Shown here in pieces: positions 29,160 through 43,693 of a DNA stretch of 64,000 nucleotides. The DNA is from Rusavskia elegans (lineage: Eukaryota > Ascomycota > Lecanoromycetes > Teloschistales > Teloschistaceae). The notes below the pieces were generated by a model, which had not been told where the DNA came from, did not search any database, and was given only the letters and a program-made list of their open reading frames with translations. Position 1 is the stretch's first letter. The number at the start of each line of letters is the position of its first letter. A program made the position numbers and the translations under genes. The stretch spans positions 310,001-374,000 of the forward strand of contig SAUG01000025.1 in assembly GCA_011316305.1 (NCBI GenBank). The letters run 5' to 3'.

Positions 29160-32100
29160 CTCGGAAATTTGGATGGCTTGGTCGAATACGGATGACCACA
29201 ACCGAACGCCCTATACGAAATATAAATGGGCCGACGCGATTATGAGTCTTTGGAGTAAAATTGAACCCGTGACTACAACGGCGTATTCATATGATCCCCA
29301 GCTTATGAAGGGAAGTGTGCTTGATGATTTGAGATCTACGAGTTCTTCATCGCAACGCCAAAGGGACCCTTTTGAATGTCACTGCTAATTTTTCATGTGC
29401 ACCGTCCGAGGCAACGTCATCGCGGCCTTCCTTGCAGTCGTCTGGACCGTATGGGACCGTGGCATTGCATGTCGATATCAAGCTAGCCAGTCATCGCTGG
29501 CTGGTGACGCGCTTGTGCTGCACAACTTTTGGCTTTCCGAGTTCTCTGCCGATCGTCCACCTAAAGCAGAGTTGCCATTTTTAGCTACTTTTTCCGCTGG
29601 CTTCTTTTCCCTCGCCCACACCTTGTGCTGTTCCTCGGCACTGGATTTTCCATCCAACTATCGCGCTCCAGGCACATACTGATTGGACAACCTGAAGAAA
29701 GCTTTTGATTACCAGCCACATGATGGAGGCGCAGTCGGAATGTTCCTTGCTGTTTCCACGAGGGCCTAGACGGGTTCTCCTGCTCCCGAGTTTTCAAATC
29801 TCTCTCCAAGTCGACAACCACGTGATCGGGCACCAGGTAGTTGCGCGTCCTCATGATTAATCGATTCCACGCTGTTCAACTCAAGGCGGTGCTCGTTCCC
29901 GCCATTCATACGGGTATGCAACACGCAAGACTCTGAGCCTCGCTTGGCTCCAATGAAGGAAAGGACCGAACGAAACACCGCAGCGAAGATAGCCAAGAGC
30001 TTGTATTCATCGCTCCCAACCCGAGACCGTTGTACAGATGCGCTTGGTCAGCGATTCCTAATCGTATCTGGTCAGTCATCAGTTATGTGCGTTTGCATAA
30101 CACACTGTCCCTTCGGTTTACGGACGAAAGCTGTGTCCATATGAAGGCGCTCATCCGCTGTCGTTGCTTCTCGGTGTAGCCCAAGTGCCGACCAAGGGTC
30201 GCAGTGAAGCTGGAAGAGCATGTAGATTCCTAAAAGGGCTACAGAATCCTGGAGACGCTGCAAGGTACCCACGGTCCGAAAGAATAGTTCCGTCGGCCCA
30301 TGTCCTGGGTCAAACGCGTTCTGGTGAATCAATGCCCCGGATCTTCCGCGCAAATCTGTGAGCTGTCAGAACTTTCTTTGGGTCGAGGGGCTGTGCACTG
30401 TGCAGACCGCGTACAGCGGACCTTGGCCTTGTTGGGCAGGTACAATTAACCTTCAAAGTTCAAACTACTCTATCCGTAGCCGATGCGCCCTCGCTCCCAA
30501 TCGCTCGGTACTGCAGACAGCAGACAGGATCGTTATCCTTCGAAATGCTTCCAGAACTTCCTCGCTCATTCTCCCTTTTTCACTGTAGTGCGTTGAATGT
30601 CGATGCGATGCAACCGACTGGGAGATAGGAAAGGCAGTGCATCCCGCGTCGTTACTGCGCTGGGCTGGCCGCCAAATGCGAGGACTTGTCTGTGTGGCAG
30701 CTGAGAGACACATCCGAGCCCTACTCCGTACTGCTAGACGAGAGCTAGAAAGGCTACGCTTCGGTAAGGCTACCGACTGCAATCGCTATCTCGATAATAG
30801 TAGTCGCTACCTCGACAACGCTGATGTGAGGAGCCGCATGACCACCCAACAGAGCTGAGCTACGTCCGTAGACACAGCGGTGATACGGTCCCATCGACAC
30901 GTACCACTTCTAGTGTAGAAGGACTCAAGACGGGCTGCCTTCAGCTGATCTCTAATGTACCGTCGTGGTCATCAGGATGAAGCCAAGTTTGGCGTTCATG
31001 GTACTCGGCAGCAGCTGCTGCATGAACTTCATGGGGACTGCTGACATACATAAGAAGCTGACTGCAGCTGCTACATTAGCAATGAAAATGGTAATCGAGC
31101 TTACGCCACGAGCTCTGTTGCAACATACTATTTAGATATCCTGAGAGCCTCAACCTACAGTCGAACTATCTCCTTCACTTATCACAACGAGCACTGTACT
31201 CTGCTTATTCCTGCACTTGTACTTGCATTCTCTGAGTTTCCTATGGTGTCTGATCAGTCCATCGAGGTAAGAATCAACGAGAGGATAGTAGATGCTACTA
31301 CTGTTTTCACTCAGCCAAGCAACCTCGGCTGACAGTATCACTACGTCTCTGTTCTTGTCATCAAGTTTCGACTTTCCATCCAGATCAACGCCATGACATT
31401 GCGTTGCTATTTTGCTTCAGTTATACCTTCCTCTCGATATATCCCAATAAAAGTTGGCTCGGCAACAGGGACAATTGAAATGCCATTGTGTTGGCCGAAT
31501 CGATCAGCTAGCCACTGGGTTAGCCATGACTATCGCTCGGCAATGGCAGCAGCGCATGCTACAGGTCCTTCACGGCCTGAACCAATGGACTGCACACTTA
31601 CCCTTCAAACAGGTCAGGTAGGTAGATACCAGCCGCCATCTGTTCGTGGACATCTCGACGCCGGCCTCGTGGAAAGTCTGAGCCTCAAACTATGTTGCAG
31701 CGCTCGTACATGCCGTCGAACTGGGGGCTCGTTAACCGTCGAAGTGGCGCAGCTTCGAGCACCACGCAAGCATCTTGGCCACCAAAGGTTTTACATTACA
31801 TTAGTCATACGAGTACTTGGGGGTCGCGATCAACAGCCGGAACAGCCAGGGCCGACACCGTGATCATGCTTGAGTGAAAATAGCGGCATCAACGAAGATG
31901 TGAGTCACGAAGTCACTGGCACTGCGAAAACAAATTGTCATGATTTATGAAGAGCTTGGAATTATGTTTGGTATCATTCCATGCTTAGCAATGACCTTTG
32001 CCGTGACTCCCCTGATCCCTGATACAGATTGTATCAATGATCCCCATACGCGTATAGAAAACAACACCATTGTGCGAGCCGCCATGAGTCATCCATCACA

Positions 32101-32177
32101 GGCCTTATGTCCGAGGCCATCGAAGGAGGTGAAAGAAAGTCGTGAGAGAATGTTCCGAGAGTGAGAGGATGACACGT
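29160..32177. other. 3.0-kb region without a recognised gene
   Basis: Lies between the RPN4-like start and the histone H4 stop. It should contain the RPN4-like promoter and leader and the H4 3' end. Open frames (for example 29395-29682 and 31393-31863 plus) are short and lack known motifs or splice continuity. An imperfect short repeat (CGCTATCTCGATAATAGTAGT / CGCTACCTCGACAA) lies near 30784-30820. No tRNA or transposon was recognised. Confidence 0.45.
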
Positions 32178-32638
32178 CTAACCACCGAAACCGTACAGGG
32201 TGCGACCTTGTCTCTTGAGGGCGTAGACAACATCGAGCGAGGTGACAGTCTTGCGTTTGGCGTGTTCTGTGTAGGTGACAGCGTCGCGAATGACACCCTC
32301 GAGGAAGGTCTTCAGGACACCACGCGTCTCTTCGTAGATCACTGGAAAGACGCGTCAGATTCCGATCCAAACATTGTCAATGCGGAGGGGATGGAACATA
32401 CTGGCTGAGATACGCTTGACACCGCCACGACGAGCGAGACGACGGATGGCAGGCTTGGTTATGCCTTGGATGTTGTCACGAAGAATCTTGCGGTGACGCT
32501 TGGCTCCACCCTTGCCGAGACCCTTTCCACCTTTGCCGCCTGTATGGAAAGAAGTATCAGTACACTTGCATGTCTGAAAGGATAGACATCGTCATTGATG
32601 AAGATGATGCGAGGGCAGTAGTACTCACGTCCAGTCAT
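32178..32638 (-). CDS. HHF1: Histone H4
   Basis: Core nucleosome histone. Exons 32629-32638 (10 nt), 32402-32539 and 32178-32341 splice in phase to exactly 103 residues. The introns are 89 and 60 nt. The sequence is canonical: [20 protein letters not shown], then [20 protein letters not shown], ending [11 protein letters not shown]. Lys5, 8, 12, 16 and 20 are all present. It is divergent from H3 with a 734-bp shared region, the usual fungal arrangement for coordinated S-phase expression. Confidence 0.98.
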
Positions 32639-34934
<2,296 letters not shown>

Positions 34935-37760
34935 TCAACCCGGCGACCGGGCACTCCTCGTCAGCTGTCTCAGGAGATCCAGCCTATCCTGTGCGGCTTT
35001 GAACGCTTCTTGCGATTGAGGGCTTCTGTTTCCCCCTCCGCCCGTCTGGGAAGTGGTGTTATTGCTGTAGTTTTGTTGTTGCCATGCTTGGGACGCTGAT
35101 GAGGGAAAGAAAGCTGGGTTGATGTGGGCGCCCGCTGGGATATTGGGAGGGACGGGAGAGGTTGGGGATGGTGCTTGGTAGGAGGTGTATTGGTGGTTGT
35201 AGATTGGAGGAGACAGGTTTTGATGAGATGGGTACTGGTACTGTGATCGGCCGAGAGGTTGAGTGTAGATATTGGAGGGATAGGGGTGATTCTGCTGCGG
35301 AGGCATATAAAGAGGCTGTTGGTATGAAGGGAAGGAAGGACTGGAATGGTCAAGCTGCAGCTGATTCGGCCATCCATGTGAGGGTGGCGCTGAACCCCCA
35401 TTGGCAGGTGGAGCAAACGACGGGTGATTGTTGCTGTGTCGTGGTGATGATGGTCTCTGGCTATGATATTGCTGTTCTTGACTATCGTATTGTTCATTGC
35501 GGGAATCTCGATTGAACCCTCCGCGCTGCCCCCAATCCCCTCTCCCTCCTCGAGCGCCTCGGCCACGGTCTCCTCGTCCCTGGTCACCACGGCCTCTTCC
35601 GCGCTCTGATCTTCCTCCTCTTTGGAATCTTTGGGCACCTGGATTTACGTTGACGTGATTATTTAGACTTTCTTGTGGTGCTTCGCCCCGGCCCATGATT
35701 TCATGTAGGTTCGAAGGCCTGGCAAGGGGTGTATAGAGGTCGTCGCCATCATCGTTATCGTCGTAATTCATCATTGGCGAGGAAGTGTCCCTCGAATCGG
35801 TCTGATTGAAGTGTCCTCTTCCTCCACCTTGCAAGTGGCCGCCCCGAGGTCCTTTTGAGAAACCATCGCCTCGATTTCCTCTGCCGCCACGATCGTTTCT
35901 ACTTTCCCGGTCCGTTCTACCGCCTCGAGCTCCTCTATCACTGCGCTCTTCCCTACCACCCCTCTTTGCCTGTCTCTCTTGTTTCGCTCTCCGCTTGTGC
36001 TCAGCCTCGGCTTCATCATCGGAGAATTCAAGCTCATCATCACCGACCTCCTCATCGTGTATGTTGGAAGCATCGGAACCCTTCAGGGCCTTCAGACTCT
36101 GTGTGAAGATGTAGGACGAATGCTGCTCAACATAGAAGATTGAAGTCCCTTTTGAGATCCCAACTTCCGCGATAGCTGCAGGATTTGTGAATCTCACCGA
36201 GTAGTAAGGTTGGTGAACCTGACCCAGTAGTTCCGCAATCACTCCAACAATAGATCGGTCTCCGAGGCATAGTAGGGATCCACTCTCCAGAGCTCGGCTC
36301 TCCCCTGACGTCATTCCTTTGATGAGAATACTATTCTCGACCACATGTTCAACGCTACCCAGCTCGGAAACAGTCATCTCTGGGGTGATCTCGACCTGCG
36401 GTTTGGGAACGATCTCATCTGCTTTTTCATTCAATGTTCGCAGCGGACCAGAAGGTGCTTTACCTCCTTTGCCCTCATCGTCCGACCCACCGTCCTCTTG
36501 CATCAGCCGACGGGCTTCTTCTGCGGGATCGAGCATCTCGTAATCGCTCTCCCCAGAGGATGAGGAGGAGGATTCTGAATCTGATTCAGAAGAAGATTCG
36601 ATTGGCGACGAGTCCAGCTCGAATTCTGCTTCGCCATTCTCCATATTCGACTTGGCAACTTCCTCAAACGTTTGATCTTTTTCAGCTTTGGTGGCATCCT
36701 CCAGCTCGATTTGTGGGGTTGGAGCTGCTTGGTTGACATTGATGTTACCAGACAAAGCCAATAGAGTGTTGACGTCGCGGTAGGGGTCTGCCTCTACGTT
36801 ATCTTGCATTGTTTGCGGTGCTGGCTTATCGACCCGCTGCTCAGATGTAACACCCTTTCTTACAGAATCCGTAGATGTTGGCGCTACTAGGGTAATCCTG
36901 TCCTCATTCTGGATCTCAGGATCAGCATTTGATATTTGACCTCCATCCTGTTCTTCCGTTGACGTTTGTCTGGCTCCTGCATTTTTGGCCTCCTCATTTT
37001 GCCGAAGCGAATCTTGTTCAGACACATCTAAAGCATCAGACCGAGCTATCGTCTCAGGATGTTCCTGGGGTCCTTCACCAGCTACGCCTGGTGCCCAATG
37101 GCCTGTCTGAATATCGGTGGCGGATTGATCAATCGATGGCTGCTCAATTGTATTACATTGCTCCTCGATTTGTGATGTGGCCTCACACTTGGACCCCTCA
37201 ACCCTATGTTGCTCTTCTGTCGAGGTCTGCCTTTGTGGGCTTACCTCGAAGACCGGTGCGGCTGTTCCATCCAACCCTTTGGACTGATTTGATTCATCAA
37301 AGCTTGGCGAATCAATCTGTCCACCGTTGTGTGCTTGCTTTTGCCTTGTCTCGCAAAGTTCTGGCGGCGATTCCTCTTCGGCCTGCAACGGGTTCTGCGC
37401 CACCCGCAATCCACCAACAGGGGGCAACGAGGTAGTGTTATGTGGCGAAAATGGCTCCTTGTCAGCGTTGGCTTCTTGCTCCGGATCGTTCTCTGTCGAT
37501 GCAAATAATCCTAAGCCTGGCAGTTGAAAAGATGTCGACTGTAAGTTTGGGTTTGGTTGCTCTACCGTGATTCTTTCGTTTGACGGTTGCGGGCTCTTTT
37601 CTCGATATTTATTGATAACAGGAGAGTCTTCATAAAGATCGTCAAAGTCATCAATGGGGGTTGTCGGATCTGCTGGCATATCCTGTACGGTTTCCATGCA
37701 AACTCTTTTTGCTGTTGGTGTGGCCATGTTGGTCTCCAGGTCCAAAGATGTTCTCTTCAT
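34935..37760 (-). CDS. NAF1: H/ACA snoRNP assembly factor Naf1
   Basis: Nuclear assembly factor that binds Cbf5 in place of Gar1 and escorts H/ACA snoRNPs during biogenesis. It is a single exon of 941 residues with ATG at 37758-37760. The long acidic, Gln/Glu-rich N-terminal part has low complexity. The Gar1/Naf1 core spans about residues 455-570 (VEITPEMTVSELGSVEHVV, LCLGDRSIVGVIAELLGQV, YYSVRFTNPAAI, GTSIFYVEQHSSYIFTQSL). An acidic patch (EEVGDDELEFSDDEAEAEHK) follows, then RGG repeats and a Pro/Gln/Tyr-rich tail. It is longer than yeast Naf1 because of the low-complexity flanks, as is usual in filamentous fungi. Its start lies 193 bp from the divergent ALG9 start. Confidence 0.92.
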   Translation of the reverse strand: MKRTSLDLETNMATPTAKRVCMETVQDMPADPTTPIDDFDDLYEDSPVINKYREKSPQPSNERITVEQPNPNLQSTSFQLPGLGLFASTENDPEQEANADKEPFSPHNTTSLPPVGGLRVAQNPLQAEEESPPELCETRQKQAHNGGQIDSPSFDESNQSKGLDGTAAPVFEVSPQRQTSTEEQHRVEGSKCEATSQIEEQCNTIEQPSIDQSATDIQTGHWAPGVAGEGPQEHPETIARSDALDVSEQDSLRQNEEAKNAGARQTSTEEQDGGQISNADPEIQNEDRITLVAPTSTDSVRKGVTSEQRVDKPAPQTMQDNVEADPYRDVNTLLALSGNINVNQAAPTPQIELEDATKAEKDQTFEEVAKSNMENGEAEFELDSSPIESSSESDSESSSSSSGESDYEMLDPAEEARRLMQEDGGSDDEGKGGKAPSGPLRTLNEKADEIVPKPQVEITPEMTVSELGSVEHVVENSILIKGMTSGESRALESGSLLCLGDRSIVGVIAELLGQVHQPYYSVRFTNPAAIAEVGISKGTSIFYVEQHSSYIFTQSLKALKGSDASNIHDEEVGDDELEFSDDEAEAEHKRRAKQERQAKRGGREERSDRGARGGRTDRESRNDRGGRGNRGDGFSKGPRGGHLQGGGRGHFNQTDSRDTSSPMMNYDDNDDGDDLYTPLARPSNLHEIMGRGEAPQESLNNHVNVNPGAQRFQRGGRSERGRGRGDQGRGDRGRGARGGRGDWGQRGGFNRDSRNEQYDSQEQQYHSQRPSSPRHSNNHPSFAPPANGGSAPPSHGWPNQLQLDHSSPSFPSYQQPLYMPPQQNHPYPSNIYTQPLGRSQYQYPSHQNLSPPIYNHQYTSYQAPSPTSPVPPNIPAGAHINPAFFPSSASQAWQQQNYSNNTTSQTGGGGNRSPQSQEAFKAAQDRLDLLRQLTRSARSPG

Positions 37761-37953
37761 ACTGATATCATTTCTCCACGGTAATCATGATTGCACTCGC
37801 AAGACGGCCTTCTCACGGTAAAGCTGTAATATTCCACTGAAGTATCGAACAAATAAAGCGATGAAATTATTTAGGTTTACTTTAAGGTTCACCACGTGCG
37901 TTAGCCCCGTCTTCGAACGCTAACTCGAATATGGCAGTGGCATCCCGCCGCTC

Positions 37954-39936
37954 ATGTCAGGGAAAAAATCTCTGTCCATCGCAAGTAACATGGCTTCGAC
38001 GCAACAACAAATACCGGAAGGCCTGTCCAGCGATTCGCAAAACACTGGGACCGTCGGCAATGGAGCCTCAAAGAGCAAACCAAACGTCTCGAAAAATCAC
38101 AAGACTTCGAAGCAGAAGACTCCAGTCGAACCAGCTATACCAACAATTGCTGTGTTCTACGCCTTTCTTCTCGTCAACACCCTCGCTGCAGCCTCTGTGC
38201 CCATACAGGATTGCGATGAGGTCTTCAACTATTGGGAGCCCACACATTACCTCAACCGTCGATCCGGTCTGCAGACATGGGAATACTCCCCCGAATATAC
38301 GATACGCAGCTGGCTGTATATCGTGATCCATGCCATTGTTGGCAAACTCGGGACCCTCTTTTCCTCTCGAACAGCGGCCGAGTTCTATTTCATTCGTCTA
38401 GCTTTGGGAGCAATCTGTGCTGCATGCGAAACGCGCTTGTTCTCCGTTATCTGCAAGACTTTCAATACAAGAGTTGGCTTCCTATTTGGCATTGTAATGG
38501 CGACCAGCCCAGGGATGTTCCACGCGTCAGTGGCATACCTCCCTTCGAGCTTCTCTATGTATATGACAATGCTCGGGATGGCAGCGTTCATGGATTGGCG
38601 TGGCGGGCTGAAGACCGGAATGGGCATCATGTGGTTCGGTATTGGGGCCATCCTAGGATGGCCTTTCTCAGGGGCATTGATCATCCCTCTACTGGCGGAA
38701 GACTTTGCACTCTCGTTGATGACAGGAGACATCAGCGAGATTGTCTATCGATACCTCGACGGAGTCATCAGATCTCTGCTTGTATTGGTAAGTCACCAGC
38801 TTCATTGCCGCAAAAGGTTGACTAATATCAGATTTACCGCAGGCTTTGCAAGTTGCTGTCGATGCCTTCTTTTATCATGAGGTCACGGTCGTTCCCTGGA
38901 ACATTGTATCTTACAATGTTTTCAGTGGTTCTTCCCGCGGCCCGGACATATTTGGCACCGAGTCTTGGGACTTCTACCTTCGTAACCTATGTTTGAATTT
39001 CAACATCTGGTTTATTCTAGCCCTCTTTGTAGGACCAATTCTCGGGCTGCAATTCCTGCTGCACCGTCGTTCAACCACAAAGCAGAGCCCCATACGAAGT
39101 CTGGTCTTCGTAGCCCCTTTCTACCTTTGGCTTGCTATTTTTTCCGCTCAAGGGCACAAAGAAGAGCGATTCATGTACCCTGCATACCCTTTCCTCGCCC
39201 TCGGCGCCGCAATTGCTATGCATACGACCCTCACGAATATTGGATCTTCTGATCCTGCACGGCTCATGGGAAAGATCCCCGCTAAGCTCAAGCTTTACAT
39301 CGTCAGCCTCTTCGTTCTCCTGGCTCTTGACATCAGTGTCGCGAGGACAATCGGTATCGTGACCGCGTACCGCGCACCGCTTCAAATATACGCACCCCTT
39401 CACGAGGACCGTTTCGTTCATACTGAGGCCAACGTCTGCTTGGGAAAAGATTGGTATCGTTTCCCATCATCCTACTTTTTACCGAACGGCATGCGCGCGA
39501 AATTCATTAAGAGCGCGTTCGATGGGCTGCTCCCTGGTCAGTTCACGGAAGCCAAGACTGGTTTTGGCGTTTTCCCAGGAACATGGTTGATACCACCTGG
39601 TATGAACGACCAAAACCTCGAAGACCCTGGAAAACACGTAAGTTCAAGAAACTCCGTATCTGGCATTTACTGATACTGGTTCAGGTCGACATCGACCATT
39701 GTTCATTCTTGGTGGATTCCTACTTTCCGAGCGTCATACCCTCTGCTCTTGAGCCGAACTACGTAGAAGACAATGATTCGTGGGAAGAGATGCGATGCAG
39801 CGCTTTTCTGGACGCATCGAAAACGAATTTCATCGGAAGGATACTCTGGATTCCAGATTTGGAGGTGATCCCAGCCCGTTATCGACGCAGATGGGGCCGG
39901 CATTGCCTCCTACGACGGCGCAGCAGCACAACGTGA
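37954..39936 (+). CDS. ALG9: Alpha-1,2-mannosyltransferase Alg9
   Basis: ER polytopic GT22 enzyme that adds the alpha-1,2 mannoses (7th and 9th) to lipid-linked oligosaccharide, using dolichyl-phosphate mannose. Exons 37954-38787, 38843-39637 and 39685-39936 give 626 residues. The luminal-loop signature DCDEVFNYWEPTHYL is complete, followed by TWEYSPEYTIRSW. Hydrophobic segments alternate through the protein. GT22/Alg9 motifs include HKEERFMYPAYPFLAL and PSSYFLPNGMRAKFI. The C-terminus FLDASKTNFIGRILWIPDL and RYRRRWGRHCLLRRR follows the family. A second ATG at residue 13 (37990) is an alternative start. Confidence 0.93.
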
Positions 39937-40287
39937 GCCTCGGATTACTCCCGACTGTTATCGAGTACCAAGCCATAAAAGAAAGAAGTAACCAAAAACT
40001 AATAATAATGGCAAGCGATCCTGGCCATCGAGATAAGGTGGTGGAGAAGCAACGGCCGCCTAACCGAATATAGTTCAAAGTTCCTGAGGCGGGAAGGCTC
40101 ACGTCATTGGTGAATGATCATGGGCAGCTCCTATACCGACGATATGTACCTCCAATGTCGAACTACGACAACTTCTCCATTATGCCAATACATATCCGTG
40201 TCGCCAGCATCACTCTCTCTTCTACATACCATAATCGGACAAGATATTGCTCGTCAATGACGAAGGAGTCTTGATTTCCCAATAACC
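39937..40287. other. Intergenic ALG9/DUF3445 gene
   Basis: These 351 bp between two genes on the same strand hold the ALG9 3' UTR and the promoter of the next gene. Nothing else was seen. Confidence 0.5.
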
Positions 40288-41661
40288 ATGACCTCAATAA
40301 CGTCCAGGTCACTTGCTGCTTCCTATGAATGTTGCAAGCAGTTTCTGCTCGAGCATCCAAGGACTATCCTTTATGGGCTCCTATTAATCTCAATCCTTAT
40401 CTGGCTCTTCACCACGACTGTGTCCCGTTTCAAGAAGCCTCATCCAAGACGCGCATATTCACCCGATCCTGAAAAGCCGACCTCGAGACCCCGCAGCACT
40501 TTCAAAGCTCCAGAAAGGGAGCCTGGCAAATGGACTGCTGTTGACTTCACACGACCCGCGGCATCCCCGTATCCCGAATGGGATGTGCACGAGACCAAAC
40601 CGCTCCCCTACCGACCGTTCAGACATGGGCCCTATCACATTACCATGGGCTTAAGGACGATGCAGTGGGATGAATGGATAGAACTCGACAACCATTACCT
40701 GCGCTTCCATGGAGACAAGAAGCGCCGAATCGAGGAGCGAGGCGAGAAGTGTTGCAAGACGGCGCCTGAAGCTTACGACGGCGCTGTCGAGCTGCTGGAG
40801 GAATTGTAGGCTTGATCCAATCAATCGGCTTCTATATCATGCAACCCTCCAATCTAACGATCAATCCTTCCTAGATGCTCTTACCTCCCACAACGCTACC
40901 CCTCCCTCTTCCAATCCACCCCAACTGGCATCCACAACCTCCTGACGCAGGAAAACTTCGACATCACCGCCCGCCCCCTCGCCGAAGACCCCATGCAAAT
41001 GGCCGCTCGCCTCATCCAAGACGATCTCGCCATCATGTTCGAAAAGCCAGATGGTCAATACTACCTCCTCGCCGGCGCCATCCTACTGGCCGGCTTCTGG
41101 CGTCTCATCGATAAGTTCGGTATGCCATTGAGCGAAATCCATACGAGCGGAGACGTGCCTGGATTCAAGACCAAGTTGGAGAAAGGAATGATGAATTTCT
41201 TCCGAAGAATACAGCCTGGGCAGCCAGTACTACGGAACAACTATTTCATCCAAGTCGACGATAATTTGGCATGGTCACACAGTATCGGCTCGGAGGATCC
41301 CGTGGAGGGAGAACAAGGGGTGATGCAGGCGGCGGGCTGGGGTTCGGCGGAAAAGAACAAGGCGATTGAACATCATTATTTCAGGAGTGAGCGACAGAGT
41401 CTGAGAAGGTTACCGAGGAGTGGTGGGGTGGTCTTTACGATCAGGACATATTTTGAGCCGATTACGAAGGTGGTGGAGGAGGTGGGCGTGGCGGGGAGGT
41501 TGGCGAGTGCGGTGAGGAGTTGGGGGGATGATGTCGCGAGGTATAAGGGGAGGGAGCGGTATGGAGAGGTCCTTTTGGAGTATTTGGATGGGAAGCACAG
41601 GGAGCAGGTCGAGAAGGGATTGGTGAAAGAAACAGAGGAGGATGGAAAGTATCCTTTCTAG
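40288..41661 (+). CDS. DUF3445 protein, heme-dependent oxidative N-demethylase-like
   Basis: Exons 40288-40805 and 40875-41661, with a 69-nt intron, give 434 residues. A membrane anchor lies at about residues 27-46 (TILYGLLLISILIWLFTTTV), then a Pro-rich linker and the DUF3445 domain: PYRPFRHGPYHITMGLRTM, WIELDNHYLRFHGDKKRR, a segment with YLPQRYPSLF, then GIHNLLT, IQDDLAIMF, LAGAILLAGFWRL, SEIHTSGDVPGFKTKL, RNNYFIQVDDNL and HHYFRSERQSLRRLPRSGG. The domain is related to the heme-dependent oxidative N-demethylase family; fungal members are mostly uncharacterised, so the substrate is unknown. The intron, with acceptor CTTCCTAG, is needed to keep the domain in frame. It is convergent with the kinase gene (78 bp apart). 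Confidence 0.85.
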
Positions 41662-41739
41662 AAGGCTACAGCCGGTTGGCTTTTGTTGCACATGGTGGCT
41701 GGAAACAATGCTAGGCATCAATGAAATATCATCAAACAC

Positions 41740-42889
41740 CTATTTTTCCACAACGTCGAAGAAGGGATGTTGCAGCGCCTACGTATGTGTCAATGAATCC
41801 TCTACGCATAATCTAAAAGTAGAAGACCTACTTCTTTCGCCGCCATCCTGTCGCTACTCTGATACACAACGAGTCTACCGGCAAGATCTCTCGCCTGCTC
41901 GGATGCCCGTGGCAATATCTCGGCCCAAGGCTTCGGCGGATACATATGGAAGCTCATCTTCCCCCAATCAGAAAACGTCCTGGCTTCCTGCAATATCCAT
42001 TGTTAGCTCCCTCAATAATGGTCTGGAACACATGCGTAAACAACAAAAGTCATACCGGCCACGTCTCATCCGTCGGCGTCCCCAACGTCTTGAAATGGGA
42101 CTGGATCAGAGCCAAATCACTCCCCAAAGGCCCCGAATCGAATAAAGTGGGGTACGGCATCCCAGCCACCACTTCGGCAACAACACATCCAGCCGCCCAG
42201 AGATCCAATCCACAGCCATATGCTTTGTTTCCGAAAAGCAGTTCAGGGGGTCGATAGGACGTGGTGCCGACGTCGGTGATCTTCTGATTTGCTGATTCTG
42301 AATCCGGGTCATCGCCTGTCCATGCGATGCCGAAGTCGGCGATATATGCGGGACCATTGATGTCTTGGAGAAGGATGTTGGAGGGTTTGATGTCCCGATG
42401 GATGATGTCAAGGGAGTGCAGGTGAGCGAGACCGGAGAAGAGGCCGTGGAAGATGGTGATGATTTGTTTGTGGGTCAGGGGCGAATAGTTTCGGGAGTTA
42501 TCGTGGAGGAGGGTCTCGAGGTCAATGGGCAGGAATGGGAAGACGAGGGTGAAGCTGCCGCCGGCGAGGGGAAAGGTGTCAATCAGGGGGATGATGGATC
42601 TGTGTTTTGCTTTCGCGAGGATGCGAGCTTCGCGGAGAGGATTGTGGGGAGGGGTGCATTGGGAAGGGACGGTGACTTTGAGGGCGCGCGATCCTTCAGA
42701 TGGATCGCAGGCTTCGTAGATTGTTGAGAAGAGGCCGGAACGGTGATATTTTCCGTGGTAGGCTCCGATGATTTCTCTAGGGCTGTTGTCTCTGTCATGC
42801 CTAGACTGATCTTCAACCTTTAAGCCGGATCGAGTGCTTTCAAGCGTTGATATCTCAGTTCGACAAATTTGGTCGTACCCATCCTTCAT
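41740..42889 (-). CDS. CSK1: CDK-like protein kinase, probable CAK Csk1
   Basis: Ser/Thr kinase of the CMGC group, closest by eye to fission yeast Csk1, the kinase that activates Cdc2 and Mcs6. Exons 42056-42889, 41832-41987 and 41740-41778 give 342 residues. Kinase motifs are present: an atypical Gly-loop (RSGLFSTIYEA), ALKV with the catalytic Lys, the helix NPLREARILAKAKH, the catalytic loop HRDIKPSN, ADFGIAW, a CDK-like SYRPPELLFG in place of APE, and DLWAAGCVVAEV. The 3' exons supply FSDWGKMSFHMYPPKPW and KEALQHPFFDVVEK, completing the C-lobe. The activation segment lacks a CDK T-loop of standard length. The kinase call is certain; Csk1 orthology is likely but rests on recollection of the family. 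Confidence 0.8.
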
Positions 42890-43693
42890 TCTTGATCAGT
42901 CTCATGGTCGTGAGATCATAGGGGGCTTTTCCATGGAGTACCTTAGAGGTTGATGACTTGGAAGCAGCAGTCTCGAACGACTTGGCTTTGGCCAATGCCT
43001 CAGCCTGGTCATGGCTGGCTTGTGTTGCTAGATACAGGTCTTTGCTACTCTTTGTGAGTACATGATTGGATCATCAAGTCGGTTGATGCGACCTGCATTT
43101 TGGTTATGTTGCTCATTCGGTGGGTGAAAGGGATGTCTGGTCTGGACTGGAAAGGTTTCATGCTTGAGAACATACACTGCAAGCTCCCCCTGATTCGACA
43201 ATGAAAGAACCAGGAGAATGATTCAGCTCTAACCAAAAGTATGGACAAGTGCCTTTGCAAATAGTGATGTTATGGTTTGCGCATTTACACTCAATGATGT
43301 TTACATGTAAATACTTGAGGGATGCACTTCCCTAGAAGCTCGAGTACGAAGACAAGGTGAAAGGAAAGAAAATAGAATTCGAGCAGAATACCAGGTGCTT
43401 TGCTTCTGACGAGACAGATTGAGTACCTTGAGCTCACGGGTGGTGTAAATACCATCTCAACCTATTTAGGATACAGTAATACCTTGTCATCCAGGAGAGA
43501 GGAAGGTGTTTAGAGTGTTTGTTCTCGGCAGTGACGTGGATCCTTACGTGGATCCTTCCGCAGATCTCCGCCCGCAGTATTCAATCATGTGGGTACCAGA
43601 CGGCATGGCTTTTGGTGCCGTGGACTGTGTTATGATCCAGAAAGAGCTCTCAAATGTCTGAATTGCGCCGTTTCCGCGCGACTCTGCTTTAAC
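42890..43693. promoter_or_regulatory. Divergent intergenic region CSK1/SYP1
   Basis: These 804 bp separate two divergent start codons and should hold both promoters. A perfect tandem pair of ACGTGGATCCTT (43534-43557) lies about 140 bp upstream of the SYP1 ATG. No gene was recognised. Confidence 0.5.
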
